Assembly (NCBI GenBank): GCA_963556695.1
Contig: CAUWAG010000020.1
Location: 6,200,001-6,264,000 of the forward strand
Reading direction: 5' to 3'
Length of the DNA: 64,000 bases
Source of the DNA: Anthostomella pinea
Lineage: Eukaryota; Ascomycota; Sordariomycetes; Xylariales; Xylariaceae
Shown here: in pieces, positions 1 through 10,329 of the stretch
Numbering within the stretch: the stretch's first letter is position 1
How the letters are laid out: the number at the start of each line of letters is the position of its first letter
Made by a program: the position numbers and the translations under genes
The notes under the pieces: model-generated
What the model was told of the DNA's origin: nothing
Seen by the model: only the letters and a program-made list of their open reading frames with translations
Databases searched by the model: none

Positions 1-329
1 ATTAACTCGGTATATGCAATATGGTCCCATTTTATCAGACCCTCTTTGACGGAGCTCAGACCGTCCCTCATAACTGCCATTCCGAGATTATCAGCGTCTG
101 CCATCAGCCCTAAATCAGGCGCACTTAGTCCATCCCTCTGGATTCTCACTGCTTTTCGCTTTACTTCGCTTCCCAGGTCTAGCTCCACCCGTGTCGTCTG
201 ACGCAACTTAAGCTCGGCTTGCAGCAATTCAGTGAGATGGCGACCTTCGATGATAAGTCCCTCGATTTCATCATTGCTGAGCTTGCCACAATCTGCCCAA
301 AGAGAGCTTGGTTGCGTTAGAATGGGCAT
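1..329 (-). CDS. partial hypothetical protein, 3' part beyond the window
   Basis: A minus-strand frame starts at an ATG at 329 and stays open for about 109 codons until it leaves the left edge. The visible protein is charged, with a Leu/Glu/Lys-rich stretch near residues 25-45 that could form a coiled coil; I recognise no domain. The frame is also open for about 20 codons upstream of the ATG, so the piece may be an inner exon. The Myb-like copy at 557-1007 lies just upstream on the same strand and also has a Leu/Arg/Glu-rich second half, so both could once have been one gene, but I found no convincing splice pair linking them. Confidence 0.3.
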   Translation of the reverse strand, partial: MPILTQPSSLWADCGKLSNDEIEGLIIEGRHLTELLQAELKLRQTTRVELDLGSEVKRKAVRIQRDGLSAPDLGLMADADNLGMAVMRDGLSSVKEGLIKWDHIAYTEL

Positions 330-556
330 GGTTTCTGGACAGGTTGAACCTCGCACTGCTCCCTTTGTACCAACCTCAGCTTGTTGTAATCAACAGGTCA
401 TACTTGTGCTACATGTTACCCGAGAGCTTGAGGCTGTCAAATCCGAAGTAATCCCGGGCTTGACCCCGCCCTCTCCCTTTGCCGACCGTTGAGTTTGCAC
501 TGCCACACCGGAGCTAACTCTCACGTGCTATGCTGCCGTGGCCGAATACAATGAGC

Positions 557-1007
557 TCAGCGGTTTCCTTTCAAGGCCTTGAACTTCGTGCATTGTATGT
601 AACCAGGCCCCTGTTCACAAACGGTGCAGTTCTTGTCAGACTGGTTCAACAATGGATCCCCTCTCGGTCGGAGCATTAGTCGTGCGAGTTCCTGTTGCAG
701 TCGCGTGTATTTCCGACGCTCTGAGAGAAGCTCTGCTTCCAGATAATCGATATACTGGTCAGCGATAGACACCAGGGAGTGGTGGAGGCGAATAGAGTTT
801 TCACGACGTTGCATGAGGTGGTTACAGGAGACGGATAATGCATCCTTGAAGCCGGCTCGGGCAGCAATCTTTTCCCAGTTGACCTGGGAACGAGTCAGCT
901 CGTATTACATGGCGTCATGGGTGGGACGAAGGAAAGCAATGTCAAATGAGACTGCATACCTTGGACTTTGTGTCAAAGGATTCCTAGAGCTTGACGAGCT
1001 CTGCTGA
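557..1007 (-). pseudogene. small Myb/SANT-like family, copy A
   Basis: Copy of a two-exon family repeated through this window. Exon 1 ends at 960 (family ending ECFDTKPK, here ESFDTKSK), a 76-bp intron with GTATGC donor and CAG acceptor spans 884-959, and exon 2 (883-557) starts VNWEKIAARAGFKDA, the motif shared by all copies; this looks like one helix-turn-helix of a Myb/SANT-type domain (inference). The rest of exon 2 is a predicted coiled coil (residues DYLEAELLSERRKYTRLQQE) absent from the other copies, so the C-terminus is of different origin. Exon 1 carries the in-frame TAG seen in most copies where copy C reads CAG, so the copy is probably dead unless that TAG belongs to an unrecognised intron end. 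Confidence 0.55.
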
Positions 1008-1009
1008 CG

Positions 1010-1958
1010 CTCTCGAGGTAGCTATTGGTCTCTTCCCACCTCTCAGCGTACGCTTCTGGCAGAGTGGGCAAGGAATAGCCAACTTATAGAAGCGATCCTG
1101 CGCGGGGATCTTTCATCTCGATAAGCACCATCTCAAAGCGTTCCCTGAGCCAGACAGGGACCGTCCAGGAGCCGGCATATCGCGCTAAACCAAGCCGGGT
1201 TCACGAGGTTGTCACCGCAGCTAAACAGTGGACACACTTCTTCAATATCTCAGGGGCAGCGACCACTCTAGAAGTCGTCTACCCTGGAACATGCGCTCGT
1301 TGACCGGGATGCCCGACCTTTTCTGGGATGTGGGTGCGAGTTGGTTGACCTTTCCGTCAGGGGCTTGACCAGCTGGCATGTCATACGGAAATCAGACATA
1401 ATAGGAGGTGTTGCGGTCGCACAGAGACTCTCGTAGATCTGCTTCCCCGAGTAAGTCCACGAGAGCGAGCGACCGACCGGGAATTCGGCTACCATGGACT
1501 TCTACGTTGGTCGACATGAAACGATAGTAATGGGCGAAGGAGTTCTGACCGCTACCAAGGTTTTTGTCATTGAGATTACGGCAACGAGCAACCTGCCTCG
1601 AGGACGCTCCCAGTGGCACTACAGTAGTGAGCGAAGGGTGTCTAGCTACCACAAACGTCTACAAAGTGGTCCACACGGTACGCCAGGGTCGTCCACCGTG
1701 TGGTCTACGGTACATCCCTCTCCACTGCCGATTAACATACTTTTACTAACTATATCAGACCTCAGAGAAAACGAACTTCTTCGTGTTGACTCAAGTCCAT
1801 CCTCTCGTTCTCGGCGAGGCTCCGTGACTATACAGTGGAACGCGATGTAGGCCGGGCTCCGGACCGCCACTCCACCCGCGCTGCGCTCCGCAAAGGAGAC
1901 ATGCTTGCTCCGGATCGCTTTGAATGGCCGTGGTGACTCTCGGTCGGCGAACGAGGTA
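1010..1958. other. no recognisable gene
   Basis: Both strands hold only short overlapping frames (the longest about 118 codons, 1494-1850, plus) without domain, splice or codon support. I see no repeat shared with the rest of the window here. Confidence 0.4.
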
Positions 1959-1959
1959 T

Positions 1960-2160
1960 CGGGGCGATCGGGCTTGAGGAATGGTTCGTAGTGAGCTCTG
2001 GCGTCAGGCTTCGCCCTGTTGACCTGATGACGAGTCAGCTCTTATCGTATGGTGTCAGGCATGGGATGAAGGACCGTAAGGTCGAATCGGAGTGCGTACC
2101 GTGGGCTTCGTGTCGAAGGATTTTTAGAGCCTGATGAGGTGTGGTCGTCAGAGAGACAGT
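1960..2160 (-). pseudogene. small Myb/SANT-like family, copy D (decayed)
   Basis: Minus-strand remnant recognised by the family landmarks: the end of exon 1 (GACACGAAGCCC followed by a GGTACGC donor-like stretch near 2100), the intron with a TACGAT-like string, and the exon-2 block encoding ARAHYEPFLKP around 1975-2005. The codon that is CAG in copy C is TAA here, and the WEKLAARAGFKD block is largely lost. DNA downstream to about 2215 (gggagaaaatagg, ggcaaggctgagg) resembles the flank of copy C at 27070-27110, so a segment larger than the gene was duplicated. Confidence 0.45.
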
Positions 2161-2479
2161 TGACTGTGGTGATATGGAATGGGGGGTAGGAGAAAATAGG
2201 GTTGGCAAGGCTGAGGGTTCTGCTTGAAGTGGGGTTATACGATCATCACAGGGCAGGGCCCCTGCCCACAGCTGCCACTGTGGCTGAACCCAGCGGGCCC
2301 AAAGTGGGGGATGTCCTTTCCTTGCCTGACCAATTTGCGACTTATTTCAACCCCGCCAGAGGCTGATTACCTCCCATCGACACCTCGTCATACTCGTTCT
2401 TAACGGAACTGCCTTTCGCATAGCTGATAAATGTAATAACATAAGTCCCTATGGCGTCAGTGTCACCAGATAATATTTG

Positions 2480-2940
2480 CAAAGCCATCCGAGAGGAAGG
2501 GTATTGGCCCGCGCGTAAGAAGCCTTGTAAAGAACGGGTTCCATCTACAGGATATAAAAGCTTTGGATCTGTTAGCTTCTATCTTCGAAGTGGAGGTACG
2601 TCAACAATGGCCATGTAATGGCAGAATATAGTCTGATCGTTCAACAGCAAATCCGAGGCGTCGTCCAAAACACCATCGAGCAACCAGTGTTGTGCTGACG
2701 GTCTTCACGATGTCAGGGCGTGTGTTAGTGGAGGCGTAGTTGAGGGAACCAGTCTGTTTGAGATACCGCTTCTTCAGAACGTCTGAAACTGATTCCCAGG
2801 AAGGCGGAATCACCATGTCTGTCTTCCAGGGTGTTCCGGTGTATTTGGTGGTCTCCTCGCCGTACTTGGACACAATCTTCCTGATGTATTCCTCTTGATC
2901 AATGAGAGTCTCGCGGAGATAAGATCTCCTAATTCCATGG
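2480..2940 (-). mobile_element. Ty1/copia reverse-transcriptase remnant
   Basis: A 90-codon minus-strand frame (2873-2601) contains TGSLNYASTNTRPDIVKTVS, which matches the conserved copia RT C-terminal block (typically GSLxYxxxxTRPDIxxxVS). Downstream on the same strand there are further weak similarities to the copia RNase H start, interrupted by stops. No LTRs are visible. This is a fragment of a dead copy, not a gene. Confidence 0.6.
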
Positions 2941-3556
2941 AGATTGTGGAGTTAGCAGCACCATCAGGCATCGGCTTATTCCAATGGAGATTACGGGGAT
3001 AAAACGGAGTGACGTAGTCAGCTTTCGGGAACCCATTATATTATTCCGCGCCGGCTCTTCCCTCCTTTTCTCCGCGCCCATGGCCGTCTTTATCTCCTCA
3101 ATCATTCCTGCTACAGAGACTTTACGCCACATTGCCGAACAATCTAGGCACTCAATTACCTCAAACTCATATCCGCATAGGCAATGTGAGTTGGCAAATA
3201 GGGGCACACAATATATCAGGACGATATCTAGCTGACTGCTTCTTTAGTTCGGTGTTCTTGTGGCTCTTCTCTCAGAAGGACTCGTTTATTATTTAATCCA
3301 AAGAATGAAAGGACATATATCCTTGGTCCAAGTAATGCCGCACATCTACTTACTTAAGCAAAGCGGCTACTGCACGATTTCTATAACATTTTACCTATCT
3401 TTCCCGCTAAGTTGGAAGAGACGATACTCAGCAAAGGAATCGAGCGCAGAAAGATGACGAGACTCGTTGAATTCCAATTGTCTGCTACAGCTGGTTCACA
3501 CTCCATTCTACCACTGCAAGCCAGCTGAAGTGGCATGAGACCACGAGCTTGTCCGC
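2941..3556. other. no recognisable gene
   Basis: Only short overlapping frames on both strands, none with a recognisable motif. The junction to the LINE-containing chimeric frame at 3557 is unmarked. Confidence 0.4.
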
Positions 3557-4189
3557 GTGGACTCTCGGGGGGCTCCCGATGAGGTTCGCGAGGGGGACCT
3601 CCCGTTGCTAATAACACCGCCGTGGCCTCTGTCCATGCCCTTCGTGGTGCGAGATGCAATTGCGGCTCCCTGGCCACTGAAGGTAAAATACCGCTTGGTA
3701 GCTGCACTCATACACGACATCGAGCAGGCCCTCGACCAAGGCCTCGTTGCAACGGTAGTCACATCAGATGTGAAAGGTGCCTTCGACGCTGCCCTAATGG
3801 GACGACTGGTGGTCCGTATGAGAGAACAGGGCTGGCCGGACTTTCTCATAAGATGGGTCCAGTCGTTCATGTCCGAGCGGTCCGCAAGGGTCCGGTTTGA
3901 AGGTATCGAAAAGGAAGTTCTCGCCGCACAGAATGGCCGCGAGCTTGGCGCAATCTGTTCATCTGTACCCATTATGATGAACCTGTGCGGCCTAAACGAG
4001 GATGGGACAATGCTCGTCATGTGGCAAATGATTCGGGCATGGGAATTCCGATATGCCGAACTCGTTCAAGAGATTCTTGGTAAATCTCCGAGCCAGGCCC
4101 TCGAGACTCACCTGAAGGGTTTGGAGTCCCAGATGGCAGGCAATGAGTATTGGAGTCTATCCACCCCACGGTATAATGTAATCAGCTAG
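3557..4189 (+). pseudogene. chimeric frame holding an internal LINE reverse-transcriptase fragment
   Basis: A 210-codon frame whose residues about 46-115 are almost identical to the RT palm region of the intact LINE at 59-64 kb (shared run beginning LVAALIHDIEQALDQGLVAT, then VTSDVKGAFDAALMGRLVVR). The match covers roughly 3693-3905 and is internal to LINE ORF2, so neither LINE end is present. The flanking halves (residues 1-45 and 116-210) match nothing I know. LINE fragments are normally anchored at the 3' end, so this piece probably arrived by recombination or repair rather than by retrotransposition. The open frame is likely accidental. Confidence 0.6.
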
Positions 4190-4860
4190 ATTATATGGTC
4201 TGACCTCGGGTCCCTTGTATCCAATGGAGCTCGGTGGGTGGCACACGTTCTGAGATTTCAACGTGTCCTATTAGGAAAGAGAAAGTCAGTAATGATTCGT
4301 GAAGGACAGGAGGCCCAGCGACCATGCAGCTAGGCACAATGGCCAGAGTGTACGACAGTGCAGCCATCTGGAAGAAGTTGCATTGCTATCCCTGTAACGA
4401 CCCACACACTCCGTCGCCGTTCTCCTGCCACGCCGCCACAATAAATCGTCTTGAGTGACAATTGGTAGGCAACCCAGCTATCTCCTCCTCTGTCCACCAC
4501 CTTATCCTTTCGTGCCAAAGAGCCGGCGTGCGGTCGAGTTTCAGCGATTCAAAGACGGATAACCCCAGGCACTGCATAGAAGGTACGTGTCCATATCGCT
4601 CACTTTCCAGCTTTCTTCCATTATTGCGCCGCTAAAGGGACCAACCACTCTCTACTCTATGTACCGTCTGCGTCGATGGTAAAGAGGAAGATGATATCGA
4701 GGGGTCTATGAACACTCATCTTTGTTGATGGTCGGGATCTCTATGGATAGCCATCAAACCAGTTCCAACTGACGTGTAAGGAAAGGCTACACCTGCCACA
4801 ACTGTCTTGACTACTCGGGATCAGGCTGCACAAGTCCGTGTTTTTGAAAGCTCAAACTAT
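4190..4860. other. no recognisable gene; upstream region of the 2EXR gene
   Basis: Short frames only. The frame of the 2EXR gene is open for 18 more codons upstream of its first ATG (from 4807) but has no ATG there. Confidence 0.4.
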
Positions 4861-5532
4861 ATGACTCTTCCGTCCCAGCAAATCATTTCTGACGGTGCTG
4901 TTTCCCCGCGCTTTGGAAACGGCGAGACTTCTAAGGCTACGATGTTTGGGAACCTGAACAGCCTCCTAGTCGAGCTCAGGCTTATGATCTGGAGGGAAGC
5001 TTGGGGCGTCCCAGGCGATATCCATCTCCAGGTTGCCGTCACGGAATCAGGTTGCGACATCATCCCTTCCCATAGCAGCAACCTTCTCATCAAGCAGCGC
5101 TTACGTCTGCTACAAATTTGCCGAGAATCTCGCATTGAACTGCTCAAGTACTCGCAACCCATTGCCCTCAGGCCGATTTTGCAAAACGACAAGATCCACC
5201 TGTATATCGATAAAAAAAACGCGATCGATTATATCAATCACGAAGTTACACCCGTTCTTCAAGGTTACCAGATCAACATCTACAGAGACTGGTGCCGTTG
5301 CTGTCAAATACACGTGATGGCTACTGTGCATTATGCGGCAAAGGACGGTTGCAATGCCAAAGAGTCACGCCAGGCCGTTGTCGACAATCTTCCAGGTCCT
5401 CATCAATATTACTGGGGGGGAGGCTGTTTTTACGAGATCACGCCACAGGTCGATCATATTGGAACGTGGTTTAAAATAGCCTGGGGAAAGTACGGAGACA
5501 TGATCGGTAGAGTTGGACGGACAAATGGATAG
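4861..5532 (+). CDS. 2EXR-domain-type protein
   Basis: Single open frame of 223 codons from the first in-frame ATG (4861). Residues about 30-50 read LNSLLVELRLMIWREAW, the F-box-like start of the fungal 2EXR family (usual form LPxELRxxIWxxAL), and residues about 80-95 read LRLLQICRESRIELLK, matching the family's LLxVCRESRxEAL block. A Cys/His cluster near residue 140 (WCRCCQIHV) has no known role. 2EXR proteins are abundant, fast-evolving and mostly of unknown function in filamentous fungi. The usual LP before ELR is LV here. The gene is flanked by mobile elements on both sides and could be a relict that happens to be open. Confidence 0.55.
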   Translation: MTLPSQQIISDGAVSPRFGNGETSKATMFGNLNSLLVELRLMIWREAWGVPGDIHLQVAVTESGCDIIPSHSSNLLIKQRLRLLQICRESRIELLKYSQPIALRPILQNDKIHLYIDKKNAIDYINHEVTPVLQGYQINIYRDWCRCCQIHVMATVHYAAKDGCNAKESRQAVVDNLPGPHQYYWGGGCFYEITPQVDHIGTWFKIAWGKYGDMIGRVGRTNG

Positions 5533-5564
5533 ATGGTAAATGGATTTGGTCTTGTGCCTGAGCG

Positions 5565-5804
5565 TTGGTCCAAACAAACCGAAGTTTTGGAGGGCTACAT
5601 GTTCAGACTATCAGCCGCCCCAACACCACCAAAAGCCCTAGCACCACCAAGATAAAGAAACCTAACGATGCCTCAGTCATCTGCAAGAAGTACAACAGTC
5701 CAGGCTGTTCGAACCCTTCTGGCAACAGAGTACACAAATGCGCAAACCCAGGCTGCGGCGGCAAGCACTCCAAGCTAGAGTGCGACAAAAAGGCACAGAA
5801 GTGA
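5565..5804 (+). pseudogene. Cys-rich gag-like fragment
   Basis: Open stretch with CKKYNSPGCSN, then HKCANPGCGGKHSKLEC: two closely spaced Cys/His clusters of the kind found in gag-like nucleic-acid-binding proteins of fungal retroelements. The first in-frame codon is not supported as a start. It lies in the same frame as the gag fragment that follows (5865) with a stop between them, so it is probably part of a broken gag. Confidence 0.35.
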
Positions 5805-5864
5805 CGGCCGATCGCTGTCACTACAGCTGCAACTGAAGGCGAACACTCATTATCACCCGAATCC

Positions 5865-6413
5865 GTGCCTTCAGTCATACAGCTACTCCTCACACGCGAG
5901 ATCGCGGCAATGAAACCAGATATCAACACAAAACCCTTCTTTATGACATTTGACCCCAATAGCCCACCTCTAATCGACTCCCCGAGCCCGTTGCTGCCTG
6001 AGAGCTGGCGAATCGGCTTTTCCAGGTACCCCGGTGCTTTGCAGGATCGCATCGTCGGCATCCTCACCCATGGAGCCTTACTCAGAAGTGGTCACAGAGG
6101 AGGCTCGACTGACGCATCCGGCGACACCCACATGGGCAACACGGCAGGCGTCGTCGGTGTGATGAAGTCATTCATCGCCAGTTTCAAGAAGAATGCCGGG
6201 CATAGGGACAACCGCCCGCGACCACCCGCCATTACCATGGCTGTGTACGAAGAACGGAAGTCGTCTGGAAGGTGCGTACGTTGTAGCAGCAAGCCTTCCC
6301 ACCGTTTCGGGGACTGCCGGTACAAGGGCTTTCCTCAGGACCCATCCAGAGCGCGTCTCAACCACGTAGTGGTGGATGATGATAGCTCGTCAGCGGACGA
6401 GTTAAAAGAGTAG
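5865..6413 (+). pseudogene. gypsy gag fragment with CCHC-like knuckle
   Basis: 182-codon frame ending in a zinc-knuckle-like motif (residues about 138-152, CVRCSSKPSHRFGDC, spacing C-x2-C-x5-H-x4-C), preceded by YEERKSSGR, typical of the gag C-terminus just before protease. Residues 1-75 (ending RIVGILTHGALL) look like a different, unrecognised segment. The stop at 6411 is followed 100 bp later by the protease frame, which is in another frame, so the product is incomplete. Confidence 0.55.
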
Positions 6414-6514
6414 CCTCTGCGCAAAGTCGTGCACAGAGGCCTAAAAGGGATGTTTTCAGCGAAGATCTGGGTCAACTGCCTACACGAGAACAGCTGGCAG
6501 TAGCAAAAGAGAGC

Positions 6515-7141
6515 TTGGACAGCACACCATTTCTGGTCGACGTACTTATTGACAATACATTTTACGTTCAAGCCTTGTTTGATACTGGCTGCCTGCCTCT
6601 GTCCGTGTTTAGTAGCAGATTCGACGACAAAAGAAAACTCCCACACATACCTATCCAGTCACACGAGTTGAAACTCGCAGCTGAAGAAGAGGTCAAAAAT
6701 AGGCTCCGACGTCAGACAAAAGCTCACAGTATCGACTCTATCACTTACGTCACTATGGACATTAATAGCAGGACAGAGCGAGTCTATGGTTATATTGTGC
6801 CGGGCCTCAACTATGAAATGATTCTCGGGAAGGCCTGGGCGGAGAAGAACGATGTGACTTACCGCGCCCAGAAACGACAACTCCGGGTTGGCGCTCCAGC
6901 CAACAGAATACGGGTGCGAGAAAGCGGTTGGATGAATAACGAGCACATTATTCAGCGGACCAAGCACGTCAGGGATGCGACCATGGCTTCAGCGCGGGTT
7001 TTCACAGCAGAGATCAAGAGGGCCAGGTCAGAGAAGCAGAAAATTCAGGTCGGCTCCGCCACTATTATAGACATTAATAAGGCGCTTAAAAAGCTGAACA
7101 TGACAAAGAATAAGCCTACCTTACGCGCATTACAAGAATAG
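6515..7141 (+). pseudogene. gypsy aspartic protease fragment
   Basis: Frame with a retropepsin active site: VQALFDTGCLPLSVFSS (DTG at residues about 23-25), followed by YGYIVPGLNYEMILGKAW, the usual Ile-Leu-Gly block near the end of the domain. The rest (residues 130-208) is the Lys-rich linker to RT. It ends in TAG at 7139 where the pol polyprotein would normally continue; the RT sequence resumes 10 codons later in the same frame. Confidence 0.65.
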
Positions 7142-8640
7142 CTACTAACAGAACTTCGGGACAAAGCGAAGTTCTTTATGGATGATAATGATAATTCGGT
7201 ACCACCGTATAGACCGGGATGGGACCACGCCATCAATATCGAGCTGGATGACCACGGGCGCCCAAAACGTGTTCCATGGGGACCACTATACGACATGTCA
7301 CAGAAAGAATTGCTTATTCTTTGGAAACAATTCACAAATTACCTAGACAAAGGTTGGATCAGGGCGAGTTCTTCCCTAGCAGGTGTGCCAGTATTGTTTG
7401 TAAGAAAGCCAGGCAGAGGCCTCTATTTTTGTATCGATTACTGCGCCTTGAATGCCGTCACGTAATCAGACAGGTACCCATTGCCGCTGATTAGAGAGAC
7501 CTTGCGCAATCTTACGAAGGCAAAGTGGGTTACTAAGATGGATATCAGGGCTGCTTTCTATCGTCTTCGGATCTGAATGGGCGACAAATAAAAAACAGCG
7601 TTCAGAACAAGGTTCGGATCTTTTGAATGGCTTGTTTTGCCTTTTGGCCTGTCGGGAGGGCCAGCCACCTTTTAGCGGTATATCAACTCGACTCTACAGG
7701 ACCAGCTTGACATTTGTTGCTCAGCATACATGGACGACTTGATCATCTATACCGATGGGAGCTACGCGGACCATATGAACAAGGTCAAGATGATTATCCA
7801 ACGCCTAGGCAAGACAGGCCTACAGATTGACATTGATAAATGCGAGTTCGCCCAGAAGGAGATCAAGTAGCTCGGATTCATTATTCGCTGCGGAGAAGGC
7901 ATCACGGTCGACCCAGAGAATGCGTCCCACGTCCGTTCTTTCCTTGGTTTTGCAAACTTTTATAGGGAGTTCATCCCCTCGTTTGCTGCAGTCGCAGCAC
8001 CTCTGAATAACCTCACACGCCATGGAGCGCGGTTCAGATGGGAAAGAGACGAGCACGAAGCTTTCGATACACTGAAGAACCACCTGATCAGCTCGCCGTT
8101 ACTAGTGATGTTCGATCCCGAGAAGGACACGGTGGTGGAAGCAGACTCCTCTGGATACGCTATGGGAGGATGTGTCTCGCAAGTTGACGAACAAGGTCGC
8201 TTACGCCCTGTCGGTTTCTTCTCACGGAAATTGACCCCAGTCGAGTCAAATTACGAGATCTACGACAAGGAACTCCTCCAACACTATCCGACACTTTCGA
8301 GGAGAGCTGTGTAGCGTAGCCAGCAAGTTCACGGTGCTGACAGATCATAAGAATCTCCGCCATTTCGCTACAGTCCAGCGCCTGTCAGAGAGGCAAGTCC
8401 GCTGGTCAGGAATCCTCTCCCAATATAACTTCCAGCTCAGCTTTAGGGCAGAAAAAGACTCTGGGAAACCCAATTTTCTCTCGCAGAGACCTCAAGACCG
8501 TATCAGGGGCTTAGACAACGAGAGGATGAAGCACAGAGAGTTCCAACTGCTTAAAGATGAATGGCTTCCACCTAAGACAAGCGAGTTCCCGGCAACCGAA
8601 GCAGCTATTGCGGCGATCCTGATCAGCCCAGTTCAAACTT
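7142..8640 (+). pseudogene. gypsy reverse transcriptase and RNase H, with stops
   Basis: RT landmarks in one frame: [75 protein letters not shown], the catalytic AYMDDLIIYTDGS, then RSFLGFANFYREFIPSF. RNase H starts at VVEADSSGYAMGGC and continues after an indel near 8320 as VLTDHKNLRHFATVQ and LSERQVRWSGILSQ. In-frame stops occur in at least five places; the one in ATF-stop-RYIN is CAG to TAG and the one in GDK-stop-KTAF replaces TGG, both in RIP context. Dead copy. Confidence 0.8.
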
Positions 8641-8979
8641 GATCACAGGCAAAATCAGACGATTTGACCCCGGCAGCAGACATACAAATGAACACGGAAC
8701 CCGAAACCACACCAGAGTTAGGCGTGCAAACGAACTCCCACGAATCACCAGGTGTGGGTTACGCGGAGGACTCCGAGTCTGCGCCTGCCACACCACTGAA
8801 GTCACCACCGCTGGGCAGAGGGATCTTCACCAGTCCGGAGTTACAGCTGTTGTGGGATGATGCAGTCGACACAGATGAGACCTACCGAAACATCTACGCC
8901 TGTGTCGCTAAGAGGCGACGTGAGACCCACGATTCGCATATCACGGGATATCCAGGGAAGCACATCACTGGCTAGATCT

Positions 8980-9443
8980 TGTAGAGGGATTACTTCTGGC
9001 CGCAACAGTATAAGACAGTTCGTCGCTTCTGCCGGAATTGTGATATCTGTGGACGTTCGAAGGTGTAGTGATAAGCAAAGCAGGGGCTTTTACGACCATT
9101 ACCTATCCCAGACCGGTTTTTTAGCGATCTCTCCATTGATTTTATGACAGAACTGCCCGGGGACGGCGCCGCCCCACGCAACTTGATGGTGGTGGTAGAC
9201 AGAGCATTAGGGACAACAACTCTCGATGCTACGGTGTCAATGGAAGCGGAGGCTTGTGCAGAGACGTTCGTAAACAGCCATTACAGATTTCACGGTTTCC
9301 CGGCCTTCCTCACATCGGACAGAGGTAGTAATTGGGTCGGACATTTCTGGACGAGGTTATGTCAGTTAACACGTGTTGAGCAGAGGTTATTGACGGCGTA
9401 TCATCTATCGGAAGAAGCCTCGACCGCTCCAAGCCAACCATAA
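8980..9443 (+). pseudogene. gypsy integrase, truncated
   Basis: The zinc-binding part is visible as RDYFWPQQYKTVRRFCRNC then DICG, and the catalytic core as FFSDLSIDFMTELPGDG (first Asp), then HYRFHGFPAFLTSDRGSNWV (second Asp) and FWTRLCQLTRVEQRLLTAYH. The frame then runs into unrelated codons and a stop at 9441, before the catalytic Glu region is complete, and no chromodomain is seen. Truncation lies just left of the SINE insertion. Confidence 0.65.
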
Positions 9444-9496
9444 TGAGGGTTATGTCAGTCCAGACATGCAGCCAAGAGGACCTGGGACTCAGACCT

Positions 9497-9510
9497 TCCC
9501 ATCGGAAGAT
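9497..9510. repeat. 14-bp target-site duplication of the SINE, left copy
   Basis: TCCCATCGGAAGAT at 9497-9510 is repeated exactly at 10067-10080, directly bordering the inserted SINE on both sides. Length fits target-primed reverse transcription. Confidence 0.85.
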
Positions 9511-10066
9511 GTTTGTTTGTTTTGTATTTAACGTGGGGGGTAGCTCCTCAGTAGTGCAAACCACGCCTCCCAGAGCCATTGCATCGCAAGGTTGTAGAGG
9601 TGTCAAGTTAGATACATTCAGATCCGCGCACGAGCCTATCCTCGCTGTAGCGGTACCAATCTGTAGTGTTCAGATGGTTTTAGTCAATACCCAAACACGA
9701 TTCCGTCAGAAAAACCTCCTATCTAGTGACAAAGCGACCCAGTGAACCTCAGTTCTCTGGTGTACATATCGTTCCAGTAGCCGTTCGATATATGTCGCAT
9801 TGGTGAGTGGAGTAGGTGTTTGTTATCTGCTGGCGAGGGAAACCACAAGGGGGAAAACCTCGCAGGAGTGGGTATTGTGGAGACAAGCTGCTTGGCTATC
9901 GGGCTCTGCGATAAATGGGGCCTCTCCACTGTCGTGTGCTGGTTATCGACTCGCACAAGCCGGGTCAGAAAGGGGGCCATAGCAGGATTCGAACCCACTT
10001 GTTCTCGTCGCCCACCGCACAAACGAGAACACAACCAGGCGCATTTGACCATTGCGCCATACGGCC
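9511..10066 (-). mobile_element. tRNA-derived SINE with a Tad1-LINE-like 3' tail
   Basis: A 556-bp insertion bounded by a perfect 14-bp direct repeat. Read on the minus strand it starts exactly at a tRNA-like 5' end (10066) with Pol III A and B boxes, continues through about 270 bp of unrelated body, and ends in about 145 bp (9655-9511) clearly similar to the 3' end of the LINE at 59165-59310, including the CAAA-repeat tail. This tRNA head, body and LINE tail is the classic SINE design, in which a partner LINE copies the RNA by recognising its tail. The intact partner LINE lies in this same window. The insertion interrupts gypsy remnant DNA. No other copy is seen here. Confidence 0.8.
9974..10066 (-). 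other. tRNA-like head of the SINE (Pol III promoter)
   Basis: The 7-bp acceptor stem (GGCCGTA with TATGGCC, one G-T pair), a D arm (GCGC/GCGC), A box TGGCGCAATGG (10059-10049), a T arm with the perfect B box GGTTCGAATCC (9995-9985) are all present. The anticodon region is replaced by a 9-bp hairpin (TGTTCTCGT with ACGAGAACA), so no normal 5-bp anticodon stem with a 7-nt loop can be drawn. I read it as a promoter-bearing relict, not a working tRNA gene. Confidence 0.7.
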
Positions 10067-10080
10067 TCCCATCGGAAGAT
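10067..10080. repeat. 14-bp target-site duplication of the SINE, right copy
   Basis: Exact copy of 9497-9510, directly adjoining the first base of the tRNA-like head. Confidence 0.85.
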
Positions 10081-10329
10081 AATATCCCTGTTTCCTCATC
10101 CTCTCTGGAAGCCTACTTTGTAACAACACTCCCAGTACATCCGCAGTGACCATATCGACTTTACAGCCCGAGGTTGGGGATTGCTCTGCGGGATGTACAA
10201 AAGCCTTCACCAAATTCATACAAGCCTTTCTTGGCAACGATCCTCCAGGTTGGGAGCTAAGCACTCCATGCGTTCGAGCAGCCCAGGTCATATGCATGCT
10301 CATGATTCGGGGCCATCCCTTGTCACAGT

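Larger units (their letters stand above)
5565..9510 (+). mobile_element. decayed Ty3/gypsy retrotransposon
   Basis: Ordered remnants of gag (5865-6413), protease (6515-7141), reverse transcriptase and RNase H (7178-8640) and integrase (about 8980-9443) all on the plus strand, the gag-PR-RT-RH-IN order of Ty3/gypsy. The pol frame is constant from 6515 to 8314 but crossed by several stops; one indel near 8320 shifts the RNase H and integrase to another frame. The integrase is cut off after its second catalytic region. I could not find matching LTRs. A SINE (9511-10066) sits at the right end with its own target duplication, so the element was already old when the SINE arrived. Confidence 0.8.

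Noticed and set aside
9974..10066. Functional tRNA gene on the minus strand
   Set aside because: A and B boxes and acceptor, D and T arms are good, but the anticodon region is a 9-bp hairpin and no standard anticodon stem-loop can be formed; the sequence is also the exact end of a target-duplicated insertion.
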